DNA from: an uncultured Desulfobacterales bacterium
GTDB lineage: Bacteria; Desulfobacterota; Desulfobacteria; Desulfobacterales; UBA11574
Assembly: GCA_937925895.1 (NCBI GenBank)
Contig: CALANC010000173.1
Span: forward strand, 1-22,595
Direction: 5' to 3'
DNA: 22,595 bases
Shown piece after piece: positions 1 to 7,869 of the stretch. Position 1 is the stretch's first letter; each line of letters starts with the position of its first letter. The notes below the pieces were generated by a model that ran no database searches, was not told where the DNA came from, and worked only from the letters and a program-made list of their open reading frames with translations. Position numbers and translations under genes: made by a program.

Positions 1-23
1 TATTTTTTTATAGAAACCTCTTT

Positions 24-2714
24 TTAAAAATTACTCGAATCCGCTGTTAGCTTTTCAAACTGCTGCCAGTCTTCCCCCCATTCCTCGACAGCAACGGATT
101 CCTTTGCCAGCACATCGAGTGTAACAGCCTGCACCTTACGATAAACGTTTTTATATCCTTTTTTTGCCCCATTTACAGTCAAAAGATCGTTTTCTATGGA
201 TATGCCGAAAAGTTTTTCATTTTCTTTCAAATACGGAAGAATCAGATCCCAATCGGCAGCGCTTAAATCAACAAACTCGCCGCCGTTCAACTGGTCATTC
301 ACCACCTTATGATCAGGGTCTCTCAAGTAGATGGCCCCTCCGGAAGCCAAAGAGAAAAGGTTGGAGCCGGGATATGGTGTCGCCTGGTCGACAATGTTGG
401 CTTTTTCGTCGAACTCGATGCCGTTAAGAATAACAAAACCACCGCCATTTAAAGGATCCCCTGCCATAAACGATTCCGCCAAGTAGTCCAGGCAAGTACC
501 ATTGATGACAACCCGTGGACGTCCGACCGCATTGATTAATGGCCGACCGGCGGCATTGCCCAGCACGTAAACCTCTCCACCTTTTGCACCGTACATGAAC
601 GTCTGGCCCACATCACCATAGACGACCAATTTGCCGCGCTTCATGATCTGTCCGAGCTGATCCTGAGCGTTATCGTGAACAAAAATTTCTAAACCGTCAA
701 TACCGGAAGCCAAGTAATCTCCTGAACTGCCGTAGACATCTATTCTGACACTGTCAGATTCTTTTGACAGCCCGCAACCACAAAATCGTTGCCCTTTATA
801 ACCATAACAGATGAATCTTTTCCATCCCATTTCATAGGCGACACGGATTAGCCGTGCATCACAGTCTTTTCCTTCCGGAGGAAATTCTTTGGCGTTTATT
901 ACCAAAATTTTTTCATCACCACGTGGAGACCGTAGTATGCTGCGGAAGTCCCAATCGATATAACGATAAATACCGGCGGTATTTTCATTCAGTTTTGGTG
1001 AGGCATCGAAAATTGAAGTCAGGCTCTCTCTGATAATCCGTAGTACTGAACTGCGTTTTTTGTCTCCGGTAAAAAAGGGGAGATCATTTAGAAATGTCAA
1101 AACCTCAATGGCTTTGGTCTTATTTTTATCACTTACGGTTGCCTGTATGATAAGCTCGTTACAGAGGCATCTTAACTCGGTATAACTCCAATCGGTTATC
1201 TTTTTAAAGCAATAGTGCTTTAAATCTGAAAGTCCGTTGGCCGCCATACCATTAGCTATTGCTGGTAAAATTTCTCCGGCGCTTGTCGGAGTTGTTATCT
1301 CAGGAGTTATTTTGTAGTGCTGCTGCCCGTCAGGGGTCTTTACGACCTGCCCGAATTTGTTGGTACAAACCAGTTTTTTGCTACCGTTTCCTTTGTCCGA
1401 ATCTTTTACAGTGAAAATAAAAGCACCGCCATCCGTAGCGCTGCCGCCCCGGGCGTTCCAGTATTTGTCGGCAATGGGACAAAATCGCTCGTCCTCAGCA
1501 GCTAAATTCTGTAGCGTGGCATCAATCGCCTGCTTTTCCGAGCATATCAGACCAATCTGAACTTCGCCTTCTTGCAAAGCAAACACTTGCGGCCGCAACA
1601 TGGAAGTATCGGTAATACCGATAAGCTGGAAATAGTTTTTATAAGGATTGTTGCGAGCGATGATAAAGAACCAAGGGCCGTCGGGAGAAGCATGTATGTG
1701 TGCGGATTGAATATAGCGATAAATATGTTGTTTATCAGGGTTCAATAGATCAAAATCATATTCAGAGGTCGGTGCCAGAGCCTCAATAATGTATTCCAAC
1801 GGGTATTCAAACGTCCGGTTTAAAAGGTCCAGCAGCAGTACGGATACTTCCGTATCAGTTAAAAATTGTGGAAAGATGTTATGCTGCTTTAAATATTCGC
1901 TGACCGCATGATAATTGGCAAAATCACCGTTATGAACCAGGGCTTCATCCAAGCCGCTGAAAGGGTGCGCACCGCCGGGATGCCATACCCGGCCTTTGGT
2001 GGGATATCGCTGATGAGCAATCCAGCCGTGGGCTTTAAAATCTTCCAAAAGATAGTACTGGATAACCTGTTCGGCATAACCGACGATTTTTAAAATCATA
2101 ATATTTCTGCCATGTGACAGAACAAAGGCCTGCTGCTGGCCCAATGAAGCGTAAAACCGCTGATTTAGACGAAAAGAATTTTGGTAGATGAATTCATCCT
2201 CAACTCTGCCGGGATCTGCATCGTGCAACTGGTTGTCTTCAATAAAACGATCCAGAACATTCTTTTTTACCCTGACAAAATATCGCCAGACATCAGGAGG
2301 CTTGACCTCTAATCCATCTACTTCCCGAAAGTCGTTCAAGGTAGGAATGCCTTCGGTTTTATGTACTTCCATAAACGGTTCGATATTTGAAGATTCCACT
2401 TCTGATCGGGATTTTGGATCGAGTAGAGCGATCTGCAGCAGATAATGCGTATCCAGGACCTTCTGGCTGACCCCAAGATTCTCTGCAGAAAGACCGACTG
2501 CAGCAATGCCACCGCCCTTACCATTACCGCGATTGTGCATCTGAAAGGAAGGTTCGTGAATATGACGGCCGCGGACCGGAATCGAAGAGATAAAACCGGT
2601 TACACCACAGCCACCCTCTTCTGCAGATTTTTTATCGCGAATATTTTCACGGGGCAGCTTACCCCTGGATAAATGTATCTTTTTCCGTATTGAGTTTAAA
2701 TCGTGATACGTCAT
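24..2714 (-). CDS. Glutamate synthase subunit: class-II glutaminase domain fused to GXGXG domain, FMN domain absent
   Basis: This subunit should release ammonia from glutamine and pass it to a separate FMN synthase subunit. The N-terminus carries the class-II (Ntn) amidotransferase signature EEGGCGVTGF. Cys36, numbered from the ATG, is the expected nucleophile, so a 35-residue propeptide would be removed, as in other glutamate synthases. Glutaminase motifs follow (HNRGNGKGGG, IAHQRYPTKGRVWHPGGAHPF, VHNGDF). Residues about 650-790 form the glycine-rich GXGXG beta-helix (YGDVGQTFMYGAKGGEVYVLGNAAGRPLINAVG, given here as its key stretch in parts: GDVGQTF, GAKGGEVYVLG, GRPLINAVG). Canonical GltB is about 1500 aa and has the FMN domain between these two parts; here that domain is encoded by neighbouring genes. 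A GTG directly precedes the ATG; AAGGA lies 9 bases before the ATG, so I prefer 2714. It is the last gene of the glnA operon. No clear terminator is visible in the remaining 23 bases. Confidence 0.9.
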   Translation of the reverse strand: MTYHDLNSIRKKIHLSRGKLPRENIRDKKSAEEGGCGVTGFISSIPVRGRHIHEPSFQMHNRGNGKGGGIAAVGLSAENLGVSQKVLDTHYLLQIALLDPKSRSEVESSNIEPFMEVHKTEGIPTLNDFREVDGLEVKPPDVWRYFVRVKKNVLDRFIEDNQLHDADPGRVEDEFIYQNSFRLNQRFYASLGQQQAFVLSHGRNIMILKIVGYAEQVIQYYLLEDFKAHGWIAHQRYPTKGRVWHPGGAHPFSGLDEALVHNGDFANYHAVSEYLKQHNIFPQFLTDTEVSVLLLDLLNRTFEYPLEYIIEALAPTSEYDFDLLNPDKQHIYRYIQSAHIHASPDGPWFFIIARNNPYKNYFQLIGITDTSMLRPQVFALQEGEVQIGLICSEKQAIDATLQNLAAEDERFCPIADKYWNARGGSATDGGAFIFTVKDSDKGNGSKKLVCTNKFGQVVKTPDGQQHYKITPEITTPTSAGEILPAIANGMAANGLSDLKHYCFKKITDWSYTELRCLCNELIIQATVSDKNKTKAIEVLTFLNDLPFFTGDKKRSSVLRIIRESLTSIFDASPKLNENTAGIYRYIDWDFRSILRSPRGDEKILVINAKEFPPEGKDCDARLIRVAYEMGWKRFICYGYKGQRFCGCGLSKESDSVRIDVYGSSGDYLASGIDGLEIFVHDNAQDQLGQIMKRGKLVVYGDVGQTFMYGAKGGEVYVLGNAAGRPLINAVGRPRVVINGTCLDYLAESFMAGDPLNGGGFVILNGIEFDEKANIVDQATPYPGSNLFSLASGGAIYLRDPDHKVVNDQLNGGEFVDLSAADWDLILPYLKENEKLFGISIENDLLTVNGAKKGYKNVYRKVQAVTLDVLAKESVAVEEWGEDWQQFEKLTADSSNF

Positions 2715-2741
2715 CACTTATGGTCCTTGTTTCTTACATGG

Positions 2742-4292
2742 CTAAATAACAAGTTGTTCTCTTGGAGCCGGACGGTATTTTATCCTTTCTTGTTCATCAA
2801 GATAATCGAGATGAACCAAGAGATCGGTGCGGCCCACCAGCTCGCGAATACTACTCAACCCATACTGTCGAAGTAGTCCACACCACTGTTTACGCCAGGC
2901 CAAATACATATTAACGATGCGTTGCTCAACCCACTCCTCGGTGGTCATACTCCCCAATTCGGGATCCGTCGTCGCAATGCCGCGGGCACAACCTCGGCCG
3001 CTTTCGCAGTTTCCGCAACGAACACACTCGACGGCAACCAATTCCGCTGTTCCGATAACCGCACCATCGGCTCCCAGTGCAATGGCCTTAGCCACATCCA
3101 TGGCATTACGAATCCCACCGCTGGCTATCAAACAGACACGATCCCTAACCCCTTCTTCCATAAGAAATTTATGTACTTTGGGAATGGCATATTCGATGGG
3201 CATAGCGATGTTCTTTTTTGCTATGTCAGGTGCAGCTCCGGTGCCGCCGTAGCTGCCATCCAGATGTACAACATGCGTCCCTGCATAGTAGCTTCCCACG
3301 GCCACCATATCCACGTCTGTCGGAGTGGAGACTTTGACGGAAACCAACACACGGGGATTGATCTCCTTTACCCAATCGACATGTTTTTTATGGTCCTCCA
3401 CTGAATAAACGCTGTGAAACGGAAATGGAGAAAAAAGTGCATTCCCCACGACGGTTTCCCGCATGGCTGCAACTTCAGGAGTTACCTTATCTCCCAGCAG
3501 GTGTCCTCCCAATCCGGGCTTGGCGCCTTGGGCGTATTTAAATTCAATTATAGGCGTGAACAGAAGCGTTTCTTCCCGCACACCGAACAACCCGGTTGCC
3601 ACTTGGGTGATTACGTGATCGTCATAAGGCAGCAATTCTAAAGGATATCCGCCTTCACCGGTGCAGGTGAAAGTGTTTAGACGCTTGGCCGCACGGGCTC
3701 TTCCAACCATAACCGCCAATGCCGTGGAACCATAGGACATGCCGCCGCCATAACACGGAATGGAGATGGTTTTATTGGGTCGCCCGTCATGGCGTTTATT
3801 CAGTTGGACACTGGTATCAATCTTCTCGTCGCTAATATCGAGATAATCCTTAGGATGTGCCAACTTGAAACGGATCTTGTCGAATCCACCGCCGGAGTTG
3901 CCCAGATTATATTCCAAATTGACCATCGGCAGGTCGCCTGTTTCTGCCATCTCCCAGTGCCCTAACAACATCTCCGCAGTCCAGCGATAATCGCCCAGGG
4001 TTTCCAGGAGCGGATTGAGACTCAGGGTTAGCGCTTTTTCCGGGCATTGCTTGACGCAGAAGAAGTCATTTTCCCGGCACGAAAACCCGAGGCACTTGTG
4101 GTCTTTGGGGCGAATCGGTCGCGAATAAATATCATATCGGGGATGAACCTCATATGGGCAAAGCTCTGCACACAGTCCGCAGGATGTGCAGCGTGAATTC
4201 CTTCTGATGATATACTTGGCCATCGTATTGCGAAACCGAGACCGTACGGGTAGTATTTTTGGCAGTTCAATTATTTCTCGTTTGCTTTTCAT
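2742..4292 (-). CDS. gltB: Archaeal-type glutamate synthase FMN subunit with N-terminal 2x[4Fe-4S] ferredoxin domain
   Basis: Catalyses reductive transfer of ammonia to 2-oxoglutarate to give glutamate, probably with reduced ferredoxin as donor. The 516-aa protein begins with a ferredoxin-like domain: C35-x2-C38-x2-C41-x3-C45, then C67, C72, C79 and C83. The FMN/2-oxoglutarate site is intact: EFKYAQGAKPGLGG at about 250-263, DGSYGGTGAAP at about 345-355, and SGGIRN at 391. C423, C426, C429 and C435 follow at the usual place of the 3Fe-4S cluster. The length fits the archaeal/anaerobe stand-alone synthase domain. It lies 27 bases before the glutaminase-GXGXG gene, its natural partner, and 3 bases after a degenerate paralogue. 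The Shine-Dalgarno at 4292 is weak; Met24 is an alternative start. No NAD(P)H-binding GltD subunit is present, so a ferredoxin-dependent enzyme is my inference. Confidence 0.93.
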   Translation of the reverse strand: MKSKREIIELPKILPVRSRFRNTMAKYIIRRNSRCTSCGLCAELCPYEVHPRYDIYSRPIRPKDHKCLGFSCRENDFFCVKQCPEKALTLSLNPLLETLGDYRWTAEMLLGHWEMAETGDLPMVNLEYNLGNSGGGFDKIRFKLAHPKDYLDISDEKIDTSVQLNKRHDGRPNKTISIPCYGGGMSYGSTALAVMVGRARAAKRLNTFTCTGEGGYPLELLPYDDHVITQVATGLFGVREETLLFTPIIEFKYAQGAKPGLGGHLLGDKVTPEVAAMRETVVGNALFSPFPFHSVYSVEDHKKHVDWVKEINPRVLVSVKVSTPTDVDMVAVGSYYAGTHVVHLDGSYGGTGAAPDIAKKNIAMPIEYAIPKVHKFLMEEGVRDRVCLIASGGIRNAMDVAKAIALGADGAVIGTAELVAVECVRCGNCESGRGCARGIATTDPELGSMTTEEWVEQRIVNMYLAWRKQWCGLLRQYGLSSIRELVGRTDLLVHLDYLDEQERIKYRPAPREQLVI

Positions 4293-4295
4293 CTG

Positions 4296-5708
4296 TTATC
4301 TAAATCCAGCCACTTTTCTCTCGCCGAATATCGGTCCAAAGTTTTCCATTTCCAGAGCCTCGAACGACATGGAGCGACCTATCTCTCCTCGAAGTCTTCT
4401 GGCCTCCCGCATACCCATGGCACCCATGACTTCTATGAGCTGACTGTGCCAAGCGCCCATCAGGTTGACGATTCGCTGGCCGCCCCATTCTGGATCAATG
4501 GCATCCTCCAGTTCCACCGGGCAGGATAGTCCGTCCCGGCAACGGTAGCATAAACGACACTCCAGGGCGATCAAAAGCGGATTGTCAACCACAACACCGT
4601 CAGCCCCACAGATTATTGCTTTGGCCATATGCTCGGCCATGGCTATGCCACCGGAAAAAACCAGATTTATCTTTTGTCTAATGGTATGATCTACCAGCAC
4701 CAGGTGAACCTCACGAATCATCTCTTTTAAGAACCGTGGATCTTGTGAATTTAACTCTTGGCCACATTCGTCGGCATAAAAATGAATGGTATCGATCTCG
4801 GTATGTGCCAGCTTCAAGGCCCTGGTTGCTTGATGCGTGTCGAGTGGTACGCCGGCGATAATAATAACATCCGGTTTAAGTTCCCGAATTTTAAGCAGGG
4901 ATTCGTCTATATCAGGCGCATATTCCAACTCAACTACCCGGCTTTTGTGGATAAGATCAACATTATCCTTGAAATTGTGACGGGTTAAAGAGGGAATCAG
5001 ATTTTCGGAATAAGGGAGCAACGCTTCGGTATAATCTTCCGGTTGGATAAACATCATGGTCCCCAAAGTTTGGGCCGCCTTTGCAGCCGATATAAGAATG
5101 CTTTTGTTTAATATAAGATTCGGCGGCAACTTGAATAATAAAGGTATCGGAATCTCCAAGATCTTTGGAACCTCAGAAGCTAAAGTTAAATCTTGATTAA
5201 ACGTCAGCGGTGTCAGCCGGCGAGAGATTTCAATGCAGGTATTAATATACTCGCGTCCATGGATGCCGTCCCTTGTGGGACGAACGATTTCAGACATGTC
5301 GGTCCACATGGAGTCAAAGCCGGCACCGGCAAAAGGACCACGATAACCGGCTCCAGAAACCGGGATTTTTCCGGTGTGAGCCTGATACCACAGCCGGTGA
5401 ATAACATCCGGCCGCCAGTAATGATCCCCCAACGTTCGATAATCAGGGTCGATTACCCGGGAAAAAATACCCCGCGTGCACTCCTGCACACAGCGAAAGC
5501 AGCTTTGACAGTTATACAGGTATTCCGGCTCGTCCATGGTGCTGAAATGCTCATAATTCTCCTTGAAAATTCCATAGATGCAGGTTTTCTTGACGCAATG
5601 TTTGCAGCTCCCGGCACAGTCTTCCCGGAATTCAATTGTGGCGTACTTGCCGATGGGGCGAAATCTCGGCTCCGCTGTCTTGATAGGAATATGATATTTT
5701 TTGGGCAC
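4296..5708 (-). CDS. Degenerate glutamate-synthase-like iron-sulfur protein (paralogue lacking FMN/2-oxoglutarate motifs)
   Basis: A paralogue of the following FMN subunit with the same architecture: a ferredoxin-like start (C31, C35, C38, C43, then C67-x2-C70-x2-C73-x3-C77), a TIM-barrel-like middle, a C-terminal C384-x2-C387-x2-C390-x5-C396 cluster with exactly the partner's spacing, and the shared tail QRIVNL...AW. The catalytic loops are lost. Where the partner has EFKYAQGAKPGLGG this protein has ELEYAPDIDE, and the DGSYGGTGAAP loop is replaced by a stretch around FYADECGQ. SGG near 352 and GADGVVVDNP survive. It is therefore probably an electron-transfer or structural partner rather than a glutamate synthase; that is inference. 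Start: I chose the GTG at 5708, preceded by AAAAGGGAG at good spacing; the upstream in-frame GTG at 5726 (six residues longer) has no visible ribosome-binding site. It follows metF by 18 bases. Confidence 0.8.
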   Translation of the reverse strand: MPKKYHIPIKTAEPRFRPIGKYATIEFREDCAGSCKHCVKKTCIYGIFKENYEHFSTMDEPEYLYNCQSCFRCVQECTRGIFSRVIDPDYRTLGDHYWRPDVIHRLWYQAHTGKIPVSGAGYRGPFAGAGFDSMWTDMSEIVRPTRDGIHGREYINTCIEISRRLTPLTFNQDLTLASEVPKILEIPIPLLFKLPPNLILNKSILISAAKAAQTLGTMMFIQPEDYTEALLPYSENLIPSLTRHNFKDNVDLIHKSRVVELEYAPDIDESLLKIRELKPDVIIIAGVPLDTHQATRALKLAHTEIDTIHFYADECGQELNSQDPRFLKEMIREVHLVLVDHTIRQKINLVFSGGIAMAEHMAKAIICGADGVVVDNPLLIALECRLCYRCRDGLSCPVELEDAIDPEWGGQRIVNLMGAWHSQLIEVMGAMGMREARRLRGEIGRSMSFEALEMENFGPIFGERKVAGFR

Positions 5709-5726
5709 GAAACTCTCCCTTTTCAC

Positions 5727-6653
5727 TTAAAGCGGTCTGGGCAAAAGGCCGGCGGATTCGACGATTTCGCCGACCTTTTCTTCCCACTCGATAGCCATGA
5801 TATGAACGCCGCTCACGCCTTTAATATCCCTTAGTTGGGCAATTGTCTCCAGGCAGATTTTAATACCCTCATCAATGGCTTTTTCTTTGGGCACTTCTCC
5901 CATTCGCTTGGTTATAGCTTCAGGGATGTCTATTCCCGCCACTTTTTTCGACATATATCTGGCCATTCCAACGGATTTCAATGGGGTCACTCCAGCCAGT
6001 ATTTGAACCTTCTCGGTCAATCCTTCTTCTCGGGCCAATCTCATCCATTCCGTGAACCGCTCCATATTGTAAACACATTGTGTCTGAATAAAATCTGTCC
6101 CGGCGTCAATCTTTTTGGCCAACCTGATAACGCGATACTCGAATGGATCGGCAAATGGATTGGCGGCAGCACCAATATACATCTTTGGCGGCTCTTTAAG
6201 GTCGAATCCGCTCATATCTTTGCCTTCGTCGCGCATGGTCTTAACAGTACGAATTAGATTCATGGAATCGATATCAAACACATTCAACGCATCGGGTTGG
6301 CTGCCAAAGATTTGATGGTCTCCAGAAAGGCATAAAATATTTCTGATGCCCAGAGAGTATGCCCCCAATATATCTGATTGCAAAGCAATCCGGTTCCGAT
6401 CCCTGGTAACCATTTGCATAACAGGTTCAAGACCTATATTTAACAGATGGGTACAGGCTGAAATGCTGGACATCCTGACGATCGCCGTTTGATTGTCGGT
6501 TACATTCACAGCATCAACATAGCCTCTTAATGTCTCACCTTTTTTGATGACCACCTCGGAATCGGCGCCTCGGGGTGGGCCGCATTCTGTGGTTACGGCA
6601 AACTCTCCTCTGGATAAAATTTGCTCTAATTTGCTCATATGTTCCATCTTCAT
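5727..6653 (-). CDS. metF: 5,10-methylenetetrahydrofolate reductase, catalytic subunit MetF
   Basis: Interconverts methylene- and methyl-tetrahydrofolate, a step of the methyl branch of the Wood-Ljungdahl pathway and of methionine synthesis. The 308-aa protein has the FAD-dependent TIM-barrel features of the family: TTECGPPRGAD near the N-terminus (catalytic Glu of this strand), DAVNVTDNQTA, the Q-MVTRDRNR segment, LCLSGDH, and FIQTQCVYN. The frame extends to 6710, but the ATG at 6653 is preferred: AGAGAGGA lies upstream and the ATG overlaps the metV stop as ATGA, typical of translational coupling. The protein is about the usual length for stand-alone MetF and has no NAD(P)H-specific extension visible; MetV and the MvhD-like subunit nearby suggest ferredoxin or another iron-sulfur donor. 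Physiologically it could run in either direction in a sulfate reducer. Confidence 0.93.
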   Translation of the reverse strand: MKMEHMSKLEQILSRGEFAVTTECGPPRGADSEVVIKKGETLRGYVDAVNVTDNQTAIVRMSSISACTHLLNIGLEPVMQMVTRDRNRIALQSDILGAYSLGIRNILCLSGDHQIFGSQPDALNVFDIDSMNLIRTVKTMRDEGKDMSGFDLKEPPKMYIGAAANPFADPFEYRVIRLAKKIDAGTDFIQTQCVYNMERFTEWMRLAREEGLTEKVQILAGVTPLKSVGMARYMSKKVAGIDIPEAITKRMGEVPKEKAIDEGIKICLETIAQLRDIKGVSGVHIMAIEWEEKVGEIVESAGLLPRPL

Positions 6654-7318
6654 ATGATGTGATCCTCTCTGACCAATCTTCTGGGACCCCCTGAATTGCT
6701 GGAACTCCAATCCTTAGGAGAGATGTAACATCTTAAATTGTGCACTTGCCCCAAGGCCTCGAGTCTTTCGATGATGAGTTGCCAGGCACACTCGGTATCC
6801 GGACTGACCTCGCAGATACCATGCCTTGATCCCCCGCAGGGGCCATTGAGCAATTTCTTGGAACATCGGGTGATGGGGCAAACGCCCCCGAATATGGCAA
6901 GTTCGCAATTTCCGCATCCTGAACACTCTTCGGTAAAAACGCCCTGGCTTTCCAACACACCGATAAAGGTTGTATTTACACCGGGAAGCACAGGGATCTT
7001 GGCAAAGCGTCTGGCTATTGCCTGCACACCGGCACCGCAGGCCAGAGACAATACCGAGTCGTTTCGGCCGATAGCCTCAGACGCCTCCTGAATGAACTCG
7101 TTTTCACATTGGCGCTCTATGGTAAATTCCTCAATTTTGATATTTTGGCCTTCTTTTTTAAAGATCAGCCTCAGAGCCGATGCCAGCGTGGCCACTTCAT
7201 CCTCCCCTCCGGCAAAACAAGTCTTGACGCAGGTACCGCAACCGAGGATGAGAAGCTTTCTATATGGTCCTACGATTTCTTTTATTTCCGCTAAGGGTTT
7301 TTGTTCACCAACAATCAT
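6650..7318 (-). CDS. metV: MetV, iron-sulfur/zinc partner of methylenetetrahydrofolate reductase (MTHFR C-terminal-domain family)
   Basis: Partner subunit of MetF, known from acetogens as MetVF, where it carries iron-sulfur centres that feed electrons to the flavin of MetF. The 222-aa protein starts with a flavodoxin-like segment containing C27-x2-C30-x3-C34 (GCGTCVKTC). A cysteine-rich C-terminal half follows: CSGCGNC, then CPITRC, LNGPCGG, GIC and TEC. The phrase GGVCPITRCSKKLLNGPCGG is characteristic of this family. The start is supported by AAAAAAGGA 8 bases before the ATG. Its stop overlaps the metF start (ATGA), so the two are probably made in equal amounts. A gap of about 100 bases separates it from the mvhD-like gene; I see no convincing promoter or terminator there. 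Confidence 0.9.
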   Translation of the reverse strand: MIVGEQKPLAEIKEIVGPYRKLLILGCGTCVKTCFAGGEDEVATLASALRLIFKKEGQNIKIEEFTIERQCENEFIQEASEAIGRNDSVLSLACGAGVQAIARRFAKIPVLPGVNTTFIGVLESQGVFTEECSGCGNCELAIFGGVCPITRCSKKLLNGPCGGSRHGICEVSPDTECAWQLIIERLEALGQVHNLRCYISPKDWSSSNSGGPRRLVREDHII

Positions 7319-7421
7319 TATAAAAATCCTTTTTTAGAGGCCTCTTAAGTTGCATTTGATGGTCTCCGATTCATGCAAGGTATAAACATATCAACTCGAA
7401 TAGTTTTTATCCTACTGCAAT

Positions 7422-7826
7422 TCATGCAGCCGGATTGGGGCCCAAATCAGTCAGTACTGCCACTGTTTCTTGGAGGATCTTGTCGGTTGTTGCTCCATTT
7501 CCGGACGAGGTATTTCTGATGGAAAGTCGCCTGCCGTCAAGACCGATCTCGTCCAACACGTTTTGGACCCACCCGACCCGTTTCTTTGCCCTGATACTCC
7601 CTTCAACATAACGGCATTGATCTTCTGGGCATACCAAAACAAGGACGCCATCCGCCCCTGATTCAAATGATCGCAGCAAAAAAACATCTTTCACCATACT
7701 CGAGCACGGAAGCCTTACCGTTTTAATTTCGACATTATTCGCACCGTTTAAAGATAATGAAGCGCTTTCATTGAAGCTGTTAATACAGTGGAACAGTGTT
7801 ATCTTAGGTTTAAATGGTTTATTCAT
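7422..7826 (-). CDS. MvhD/FlpD-type [2Fe-2S] electron-transfer subunit (hydrogenase iron-sulfur subunit family)
   Basis: Small electron-transfer protein of the methyl-viologen-reducing-hydrogenase delta family, which usually links HdrABC complexes to an electron source. Family hallmarks are the stretch RLPCSSMVKDVFLLRSFE, the GADGVLVLVCPEDQCRY block with its CxxxxC pair, and EGSIRAKKRV. The 134-aa length is normal. A TTG five codons upstream is in frame, but the ATG at 7826 has GGAG at suitable distance and is preferred. In acetogens MvhD occurs with MetFV and HdrABC; here HdrABC is missing. The subunit sits between glnA (about 43 bases) and metV. It may bridge MetVF to an HdrA-type protein encoded elsewhere, or feed the glutamate synthase subunits downstream; the sequence cannot decide. 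Confidence 0.82.
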   Translation of the reverse strand: MNKPFKPKITLFHCINSFNESASLSLNGANNVEIKTVRLPCSSMVKDVFLLRSFESGADGVLVLVCPEDQCRYVEGSIRAKKRVGWVQNVLDEIGLDGRRLSIRNTSSGNGATTDKILQETVAVLTDLGPNPAA

Positions 7827-7869
7827 GTTCCAAAACTCCAACAGTATATATTAAACAGGAACAACCGAC

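Noticed and set aside
5193..5834. 213-codon plus-strand open frame opposite the degenerate synthase gene
   Set aside because: It is antisense to a well-supported coding sequence, has no recognisable domain, and its composition looks like a frame shadow.
6654..6710. 19-residue N-terminal extension of MetF
   Set aside because: The ATG at 6653 overlaps the metV stop as ATGA and has a ribosome-binding site; the family normally starts close to this point.
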